From positions 1 through 7,558 of the forward strand of contig JABFWM010000017.1 in the NCBI GenBank assembly GCA_013362195.1: a stretch of 7,558 bases of DNA. Direction: 5' to 3'. A program made the position numbers and the translations under genes. Origin of the DNA: Acidobacteriota bacterium. Its GTDB lineage: Bacteria > Acidobacteriota > Vicinamibacteria > Vicinamibacterales > 2-12-FULL-66-21. Under the pieces are notes generated by a model, which was not told where the DNA came from, did not search any database, and saw nothing but the letters and a program-made list of their open reading frames with translations. Positions 1 to 5,819 of the stretch are shown here, piece after piece (position 1 is the first letter of the stretch; each line of letters opens with the position of its first letter).

Positions 1-1629
1 GGCATCGATCGTCTGCGCCGCGCCCAGACCGAAATGCTGCCGCATGTCGTTCTGCGAGATGTAGCTGGCGCCGCTCTGGACGACCGCGCGCTGACGCACG
101 GCGCCGGCGGTGACGGTGATGACCGCGCCAATCGCGTCGGTGTTGGGCGCGGCCCCTTTCACCCTGACGATCACCCAGCTGCCGCGAGGGGCCAGCTCAT
201 TGTGGAGGACCTGCGGCGCGCCGTCGAGATCGTTGATCACGACATCGATGCCGCCGTCGTTGTCGAGATCGCCAATCGCGAGACCGCGGCTCACGCGTTC
301 CTCGGTCAACGCGGATCCGTAGCGTATCGACACGTCGTCGAACGTGCCGTCGCCGCGATTGTGATAGAGCAGCTTCCGCTGACGGTACCCGGCCGGCGCG
401 CCCGTCTTCAGTCTCTCGAGCTGCGGGTAGACGTGGCCGTTCACCGCGATCAGGTCCGCCCACGTGTCGTTGTCGTAATCGAGAAACGCGTCGCCCCAGC
501 CGACATACGGCAGGCTGCTCGCGGCGGTGCGCGAGCGGAACGAGAGATCCGAGAAGTGATCGCCGTCGTTGCGATAGAGCGCGTTGTATTCGTCGGCGAA
601 GTTGGTGACGAACAGGCTGAACCGTCCGCTGTGATCGTAATCGCCGAGCGCCACGCCCATGCTGCCCTGCTCGGCGCCGTCTTCGCTGACCGCGACCCCG
701 AGCGGAAACGCCTGCTCCTTGAACGTGCCGTTCTTCTGGTTCACGTACATGAAGTTCGGCATCGAGTCGTTCGCAACGTACAGGTCCGGCCAGCCGTCGT
801 CGTTGACGTCGAACCACGCGATGCCGAGGCCGAACGAGCCGCGGGGGTCGGACACGCCGGCCGGCTGCGACACGTCGGTGTAGCGGCCGTTGCCGTCGTT
901 GTGGAAGAGGACGTCCGATTCGCCGGGGAGACCGCGGGGGCCGCACTGGACGGCCATGCCGCGGTACTGGCAGGTCTTGTCCCTGCCGAACTCCGGCAGG
1001 TGCGCGAGGTCGATCCTGACGTAGCGGCTGACGAACAGATCGAGGCGGCCGTCGCGATCGTAATCCGCGAAGCCGCAGCCCGCGGACCAGCCGCCGACAG
1101 CGACGCCGGCGCGCTCCGTGACGTCCTCGAACGTGCCATCGTGACGATTGCGATAGAGGTGATTGCCGCCGAGCGCGGTGACGTAGAGGTCCTGCCAGCC
1201 GTCACCGTCCTGGTCCGCCGTGCAGACGCCCATGCCCCAGCCCGGGTGCGCGAGCCCCGATCGGTCGGTCACGTCCTCGAAGCGGCCGTTGCCACGATTG
1301 CGATAGAGCGCGCTCCGCGCCGCTTTTGGATCGTGCGCCGTTTCGACCGTCAGCGAGTCGACGAAGTAGATGTCGGGCAGCCCGTCGTTGTCGTAATCGA
1401 ACACCGCCACGCCGCCGCTCATCGACTCGACGATGAACTTCTTCTCGGGCGCGGCGTGGTGCTGGAAGGCAATGCCGGCGGCGGTGGTGATGTCGCGGAA
1501 GAGCACGGCCGATGAGGCCGGCGCTTGTTGGGCGGTGCGCGAATTGACAGACAGCCCCAGCACCATCGCGGCGGCAGCCAGCCACGGGGACGGCCAGTGG
1601 TCGCCACGTACGCGGAGAGCGCGGGACAA
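1..1629 (-). CDS. Secreted CRTAC1-like FG-GAP/VCBS propeller protein with ASPIC/UnbV tail (3' end cut by window)
   Basis: This is a predicted exported beta-propeller protein of the bacterial CRTAC1 type; its ligand is unknown. The frame is open from an in-frame TAG at 1668-1666 to the window edge, giving 543 residues from the TTG at 1629. Acidic calcium-type loops recur at about residues 78-87 (FDYDNDG), 138-147 (ADQDGDG), 188-198 (ADYDRDG), 272-283 (FDVNDDG), 330-340 (GDYDHSG, degenerate), 384-393 (DYDNDT) and 454-463 (GDLDNDG). Many are followed by LYRN...G.F.DV. The ASPIC/UnbV domain starts near 485 and includes SGASYISQNDMRQHFGLG (519-536); the remainder lies outside the window. I chose TTG because it yields a signal peptide, with basic residues followed by PWLAAAAMVLGLSV. 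The ATG at 1566 would remove most of that signal. Neither start has a clear Shine-Dalgarno site. Cys220 and Cys229 may form a disulfide. The gene lies 112 bases downstream of the sulfatase-fold gene and is probably cotranscribed with it. Family call is firm; the start is less so. Confidence 0.92.
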   Translation of the reverse strand, partial: MSRALRVRGDHWPSPWLAAAAMVLGLSVNSRTAQQAPASSAVLFRDITTAAGIAFQHHAAPEKKFIVESMSGGVAVFDYDNDGLPDIYFVDSLTVETAHDPKAARSALYRNRGNGRFEDVTDRSGLAHPGWGMGVCTADQDGDGWQDLYVTALGGNHLYRNRHDGTFEDVTERAGVAVGGWSAGCGFADYDRDGRLDLFVSRYVRIDLAHLPEFGRDKTCQYRGMAVQCGPRGLPGESDVLFHNDGNGRYTDVSQPAGVSDPRGSFGLGIAWFDVNDDGWPDLYVANDSMPNFMYVNQKNGTFKEQAFPLGVAVSEDGAEQGSMGVALGDYDHSGRFSLFVTNFADEYNALYRNDGDHFSDLSFRSRTAASSLPYVGWGDAFLDYDNDTWADLIAVNGHVYPQLERLKTGAPAGYRQRKLLYHNRGDGTFDDVSIRYGSALTEERVSRGLAIGDLDNDGGIDVVINDLDGAPQVLHNELAPRGSWVIVRVKGAAPNTDAIGAVITVTAGAVRQRAVVQSGASYISQNDMRQHFGLGAAQTIDA

Positions 1630-1741
1630 TGGTTTTACTGAAGTGCGAATGTTGCAGCGCCGTTTCTAGTCTGTCCCAAAAACCAACAAGCGCGTCCGCC
1701 CCGATCTCCCCGTGTTCGTCGGTGCACCGGCGCCGGTAAAC
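1630..1741 (-). other. Short intergenic gap within the left arm, no clear terminator
   Basis: This 112-base gap separates the sulfatase-fold gene from the downstream propeller gene. It holds two overlapping short palindromes just after the upstream stop, GGTGCACC (1721-1728) and ACCGGCGCCGGT (1726-1737). On the minus strand no T-rich run follows them directly; the nearest, five Ts at 1682-1678, is about 40 bases on. No promoter or strong Shine-Dalgarno site is visible. The two genes are therefore likely to share a transcript, though this is inference. Confidence 0.35.
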
Positions 1742-3865
1742 CTATCTGTGTTCAGTCGCTGCCAACCAGGTCCGCGCCTGCGCGATCTCGGATGCATATC
1801 GATCGGACGGGGCGTTCGCGGCGAAGAATTCGAGATACGGCCGGGCCTGCGCGGCACGGCCGGCGCGGACCAGCGAACCGGCGCGGGCGAACAGCCGTCC
1901 GTATTCGGACGCGTCGATGGTCGTAGCGGTCTTCCATTCGCTGGACGCGGCATCGGTCCGTCCCGCATCCGCGTGAATCGCGCCGAGCGAGCTGTGCGCC
2001 CGCGCCAATGACGGGTTCTGCGCGACGGCGGCTTCGAAGGCGCGCTGCGCTTCGTCCCGCCGTTCCGCCATCAGCGCGACGCTGCCGATGTCGACGAGCA
2101 GCATGGCAGCGTCCGGCGTCTGGGCGCGCGCGCGGCCGAGCGTCGCCAGCGCCTCGTCGACGTGTCCCAGACGTGCCTGCGCGAGGCCGAGCGACACGAG
2201 GACGTCGGCGTCCGGGGCCTCGCCGTCGCCGGCAGCGAACGGCGTCAGGATCTCGACGGCCGGCGACGGCTGTCCCGCGTCCGTGAGATACGCCCCCAGG
2301 AGCGCAGCCGTTTGGGCGTTGTGCGGCGCGAGCGCGAGCGCGCGCCGCATCGACGCGACCGCTGCACGCAGGTCGCCGCTCTCACGCTCGAGATGTCCCT
2401 GCTGCAGGTGCGCGGCCGCCATGTTCGGATGCGCACGCGAGAAGGCGCGCGCGCGCCCGAGCGCGCCCTGCAGATCGCCAGCCAGGTATCGGCCGACGAT
2501 CTCGTGCAGCTCCCGGTCGAGGCCGATCACGCGTTTGGGATCATCGGCCGCGGTGTAGGTCGGCCGGCCGCGGCGTTCCCCGATCGCCGCGTAGCCGTTG
2601 CTGCGCCGCCGTTCGCGTGTATCGGCCGATTCACGCGCGGCGGCGGTGGCCGGGTACGCGTTCGCATAAGGGCGCAGCATCGCGCGCAGCTCGTCGCAGG
2701 TGCGCCGATCGGCTGCGGCCAGATTGCGTTGTTCCTTCGGGTCGGCGTCGACGTCGTACAACTCGGCAACGGGCAGGTCGATGAATTTCTTTCCGCCGCT
2801 CAGCACCCCGATGACCGGCGCCCATCCACGATTCAGCGCTCCGGAGAACGCCTCGAAGTAGGTGACCGGACTCGACTCGTCGGCCGACCCGCGCGCCGCC
2901 GGCAGCAGGCTGCGTCCGCGCAATCCCTTCGGGAAGGGGGCCCCGATCGCGTCGAGAATCGTCGGCAGCGCGTCGATGTGCCGGGCCGGCGCGGCGACCA
3001 CCCGGGGCGCGATCGACGGCATATAAAAGATGAAGGGGACGCGCAGCGTGCTTTCATAGGCAAAGATGCCGTGTGTGGCCTCGCCGTGCTCGCCGAGCGA
3101 CTCGCCGTGATCGCTCGTCAGCAGGACAATCGTCTTCCCGTTCGTCCCGGCCGCGAAGACTGGCTCGAGCAGCGGGCCGAGCGCGGCGTCGGCGGCGGCG
3201 ACCTCGCCGTCGTACGGTCGTGCGCGGAACCGCGACGCGAGCGGCTCCGGTGGCTCATACGGAGAATGCGGCTCGTCGAGATGCACCCAGCAGAAGGTCG
3301 GGACTGTCGGATCGCGGTCGAGCCAGGCCCGCGCACGCGCCACCGTCTTCGTCCCGGCGCGTTCCTGTTCGAGAAAGGCCCGACGCGGCGTCGCGTCCAC
3401 GAAGCGGTCGTCGTATTCGTCGAAGCCGCGGGCGAGACCAAACCGCCGCGCGAGCGGAAAGGCGCTGACGAACGCGCCCGTGCGGTAGCCGCGCGCCTTC
3501 AACAGCGTGGCGATCGTGTCGATCGAGGCGGGAAAGCGGAAGCCGGCATCGTCGCGCACCCCGTGATCGATGGGCAGCAGCCCTGACAGCAGGTTCGCGT
3601 GCGACGGGAGCGTGACCACGTTGTGCGCGTGCGCGCGTTCGAAGCGCACGCCGCGTTGCGCGAGCTGATCGATCCGCGGCGTTGCGGCGCGCGGACTGCC
3701 GTAGGCCCCGATCGCGTCGGCGCGCACGCTGTCGATGGTAATGAGCAGGACGTTCGGGGTGACTGGCGGCGGCGCCGGTTCGCGCGATCCCCCACATCGA
3801 ACCAGAACGCCCGCCATCAGGATGACGACCGCAGCACGCAGCGATTTATTCAACGTCGATCGCAC
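1742..3865 (-). CDS. Sulfatase-superfamily (alkaline phosphatase fold) hydrolase/transferase fused to C-terminal TPRs
   Basis: This is a complete 707-residue protein starting with GTG. An in-frame TGA at 3889-3887 rules out a longer start. The N-terminus (KSLRAAVVILMAGVLVRCGGS) is an export signal. Cys24 looks like a lipobox cysteine, but Arg at -1 is atypical, so lipidation is uncertain. The catalytic domain spans about 36-400. It has NVLLITID with metal-ligand Asp45, a nucleophile segment VVTLPSHANLLSG with Thr85 where sulfatases have Cys/Ser, HLDEPHSPYEPP at 195-206, and the metal motif TSDHGE with Asp252 and His253, followed by His260 and His265. RHIDALPTILD (295-305) and the tail ELYDVDADPKEQRNL (368-382) are typical of the superfamily. 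Residues from about 450 to 700 form TPR-like helical pairs, for example AAAHLQQGHLERESGDLRAA. A Thr nucleophile is known in phosphodiesterases and phosphoethanolamine transferases of this fold, so the substrate may be a phosphoester; this is inference. It is the first gene of the left arm. No good ribosome binding site precedes it. Confidence 0.93.
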   Translation of the reverse strand: MRSTLNKSLRAAVVILMAGVLVRCGGSREPAPPPVTPNVLLITIDSVRADAIGAYGSPRAATPRIDQLAQRGVRFERAHAHNVVTLPSHANLLSGLLPIDHGVRDDAGFRFPASIDTIATLLKARGYRTGAFVSAFPLARRFGLARGFDEYDDRFVDATPRRAFLEQERAGTKTVARARAWLDRDPTVPTFCWVHLDEPHSPYEPPEPLASRFRARPYDGEVAAADAALGPLLEPVFAAGTNGKTIVLLTSDHGESLGEHGEATHGIFAYESTLRVPFIFYMPSIAPRVVAAPARHIDALPTILDAIGAPFPKGLRGRSLLPAARGSADESSPVTYFEAFSGALNRGWAPVIGVLSGGKKFIDLPVAELYDVDADPKEQRNLAAADRRTCDELRAMLRPYANAYPATAAARESADTRERRRSNGYAAIGERRGRPTYTAADDPKRVIGLDRELHEIVGRYLAGDLQGALGRARAFSRAHPNMAAAHLQQGHLERESGDLRAAVASMRRALALAPHNAQTAALLGAYLTDAGQPSPAVEILTPFAAGDGEAPDADVLVSLGLAQARLGHVDEALATLGRARAQTPDAAMLLVDIGSVALMAERRDEAQRAFEAAVAQNPSLARAHSSLGAIHADAGRTDAASSEWKTATTIDASEYGRLFARAGSLVRAGRAAQARPYLEFFAANAPSDRYASEIAQARTWLAATEHR

Positions 3866-4115
3866 CCCGGGGAAAGACTGTCGTGTTCATACATCCTCGA
3901 TCACAGGATACCGGTCCGAGCCGCACCGCCACGATCCATGAGAACGGCTCTGCCCGGTCGTGGCGCTGCCGGCCGCCGCCGTTCCAATCACGGTCGAGTT
4001 GAAGGGATTCACGATCGTCAAGCGGGCGGAAAGACCGGCCCTACATTTCATTCGCGATTTCCGCTATCCTCGCCGGACAGCGGACGCGCACGCCGGCGCG
4101 ACCCACCAACAGACC
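3866..4115. promoter_or_regulatory. Divergent intergenic region between the two arms
   Basis: This 250-base region separates the GTG of the minus-strand sulfatase-fold gene from the ATG of the plus-strand propeller gene, so promoters for both arms probably lie here. A -10-like TATCCT occurs on the plus strand at 4065-4070 and on the minus strand at 3910-3905, each pointing toward its gene. Neither has a recognisable TTGACA-like -35 at 16-18 bases, so they are only candidates. The minus-strand copy overlaps a short inverted repeat, ATCCT (3893-3897) and AGGAT (3905-3909). The plus-strand copy sits in the loop of TCCGCT (4060-4065) and AGCGGA (4079-4084). The plus frame is open through most of the region from a GTG at 3960, but that part does not look like protein. 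Confidence 0.4.
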
Positions 4116-5819
4116 ATGGTCACGATCATCCTGCGGCGTGTCGCCGCATCTTTCCTTGTCACCGGTGCGGCGGCGGCGGTCCTGCTCGCGGGCGCGGCGG
4201 CCGCGCCGGTCACCTTCACCGACGTCACGTCGCAGGCAGGGATCACGTTCACGCACGTGAACGGCGCGTTCGGCAAGAAGTACCTGCCCGAAACGCTCGG
4301 CTCCGGCTGCGCCTTCCTCGACTTCGACAACGACGGCTGGCAGGACGTGCTGTTCGTCAACTCGATGCATTGGCCGTCGCACGCGGGCCCTCCGGCGTAC
4401 CCGGCCTTGTACCGGAACAACCGCAACGGCACGTTCACCGACGTGACGAAGTCGGCCGGACTCGCCGTGCAGATGTACGGCCTCGGCGTCGCGGTCGGCG
4501 ACTACGACAACGACGGCCACGTCGACGTCTATCTCACAGGCCTCGGGTCGAACCGCTTGTTCCGGAACCTCGGGACGGGCAGGTTCCGCGACGTCACCGC
4601 CACCGCCGGCGTCGGCGGCGACGGCTTCTCGACGAGCGCGATGTGGTTCGACTACGACCGCGACGGCAAGCTCGATCTGTTCGTCGCCAACTACGTGCAG
4701 TGGACGCTGGAGGGCGATCGGTTCTGCACGCTCGACGGCAAGACCAAATCGTACTGCACGCCCGAGTCGTACAAAGGGCAGAGCCCCGTCCTGTACCACA
4801 ACCGCGGCAACGGCACCTTCGAGGACGTCACGAAGAAGGCGGGCCTCTACGATCCGTCGAGCAAGGCGCTCGGCGTCGCGCTGATCGACGTCGACAGCGA
4901 CGGCTGGCCCGACCTCGTCGTCGCCAACGACACGCAGCCGAACAAGCTGTATCGCAACCGCCGCGATGGCACGTTCGTCGACCAGGCGACGACCGCCGGC
5001 GTGGCGTTCAACGACGCAGGCGTGGCGCGCGCGGGGATGGGCGTCGATACCGGCGACGTCGACGGATCCGGCCGCCAGGCCATCGTCATCGGCAACTTCT
5101 CGAACGAGATGATCGCGCTCTACACGAACGACGGGAACGGGTTGTTCGTGGACGAGGCGCCGGGCGGCACCATCGGCCGCTCGTCGCTGCTGACGCTCAC
5201 GTTTGCCGCCTTCTTTTTCGATATGGATCTCGACGGACGGCTCGACATCTTTGCGGCGAACGGCCATGTGTCGGACGACATCAACAAGGCGCAGCCGAAG
5301 GTGACCTATGCGCAGCCGGCGCACCTGTTCCGCAACGCCGGCGCGAAGAGGTTCGAGGACGTCTCGAAGAGCTCGGGGCCGGCGCTGCAGCAGCCGGTGG
5401 TCGCGCGCGGCGCCGCCTACGGCGATTATGACAACGACGGCGACCTCGACGTGCTCGTGGCCACGAACAACGGGCCGGCGCGACTGTTGCGCAACGACGG
5501 CGGCAACCGCAATCACGCGCTGCGCGTCAAGACGATCGGCACGGTGTCGAACCGCGACGGGATCGGCGCCCGCGTGCGCGTGACCATGGCGGGCGGCGCG
5601 GTCCGCCAGGCCGTCGTCAAGAGCGGATCGAGCTATTGCTCGCAGAGCGAATTGCCCCTCACCTTCGGCCTGGGATCGGCGACGGCGGTGCAGGCGATCG
5701 AGATCGCGTGGCCGAACGGCACGGTCGAAAAGCTCCCGGGCGTCCCTGGCGATCAGGTGATCACCGTGCAGGAGGGGAAGGGCATCGTCAAAAACGAACC
5801 CATCCGCCGGACGTCATGA
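4116..5819 (+). CDS. Secreted CRTAC1-like FG-GAP/VCBS propeller protein with ASPIC/UnbV domain
   Basis: This is a complete 567-residue exported protein, probably a calcium-stabilised beta-propeller; its binding partner is unknown. The ATG at 4116 places a signal peptide at the N-terminus (MVTIILRRVAASFLVTGAAA onward, likely cleaved near residue 30). The frame extends back to a GTG at 3960, but that would bury the signal about 50 residues in. Loops occur at about residues 69-74 (DFDNDG), 129-134 (DYDNDG), 179-184 (DYDRDG), 258-263 (DVDSDG), 314-319 (DVDGSG, degenerate), 369-374 (DMDLDG) and 437-442 (DYDNDG). They are followed by hydrophobic strands such as WPDLVVAND, and often by LYRN and G.F.DVT. 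The ASPIC/UnbV domain covers about 466-552, with SNRDGIGARVRV, SGSSYCSQSELPLTFGLG and WPNGTVEKLPG. Cys204 and Cys214 flank an insertion between blades, as in the left-arm paralogue. No clear Shine-Dalgarno site precedes the start. The stop overlaps the next gene's start, so the two are probably translated together. Confidence 0.95.
   Translation: MVTIILRRVAASFLVTGAAAAVLLAGAAAAPVTFTDVTSQAGITFTHVNGAFGKKYLPETLGSGCAFLDFDNDGWQDVLFVNSMHWPSHAGPPAYPALYRNNRNGTFTDVTKSAGLAVQMYGLGVAVGDYDNDGHVDVYLTGLGSNRLFRNLGTGRFRDVTATAGVGGDGFSTSAMWFDYDRDGKLDLFVANYVQWTLEGDRFCTLDGKTKSYCTPESYKGQSPVLYHNRGNGTFEDVTKKAGLYDPSSKALGVALIDVDSDGWPDLVVANDTQPNKLYRNRRDGTFVDQATTAGVAFNDAGVARAGMGVDTGDVDGSGRQAIVIGNFSNEMIALYTNDGNGLFVDEAPGGTIGRSSLLTLTFAAFFFDMDLDGRLDIFAANGHVSDDINKAQPKVTYAQPAHLFRNAGAKRFEDVSKSSGPALQQPVVARGAAYGDYDNDGDLDVLVATNNGPARLLRNDGGNRNHALRVKTIGTVSNRDGIGARVRVTMAGGAVRQAVVKSGSSYCSQSELPLTFGLGSATAVQAIEIAWPNGTVEKLPGVPGDQVITVQEGKGIVKNEPIRRTS

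Noticed and set aside
34..1515. 493-codon plus-strand open frame opposite the left-arm propeller
   Set aside because: It is codon-aligned antisense to a clear propeller gene. Its stops would need TTA, CTA or TCA codons in the real gene, which are rare at this GC. Its translation is low-complexity V/A/R/E/D text with no domain.
1721..1737. Overlapping palindromes GGTGCACC and ACCGGCGCCGGT as a terminator
   Set aside because: The stems are only about four pairs if a loop is allowed, and no T-run follows directly on the minus strand. They look like chance GC palindromes.
2162..3586. 474-codon plus-strand open frame opposite the sulfatase-TPR gene
   Set aside because: This is another antisense shadow. 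The minus strand carries the full sulfatase-superfamily motifs and TPRs through the same interval.
3587..3626. Formylglycine sulfatase signature in the minus-strand enzyme
   Set aside because: The aligned segment has Thr and His where the signature needs Cys/Ser and Arg, so a classical sulfatase assignment is not supported.
3846..3890. 14-codon leader ORF on the minus strand overlapping the sulfatase-fold gene start
   Set aside because: It has an ATG with GAGG four bases upstream, but the spacing is tight, the peptide shows no attenuator-type codon run, and such short frames are common by chance.
3960..4115. N-terminal extension of the right-arm propeller from the GTG at 3960
   Set aside because: It would place the signal peptide about 50 residues from the N-terminus, and the added residues resemble no domain. 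The ATG at 4116 is the better start.
3599..5431. 610-codon plus-strand open frame in another reading frame over the intergenic region and right-arm propeller
   Set aside because: Its translation is dominated by Arg/Gly runs, typical of an out-of-frame reading of GC-rich coding DNA, and it competes with a gene that has clear domains.
4041..5516. 491-codon minus-strand open frame opposite the right-arm propeller
   Set aside because: It is an antisense shadow of the propeller gene, with no recognisable domain and no signal sequence.
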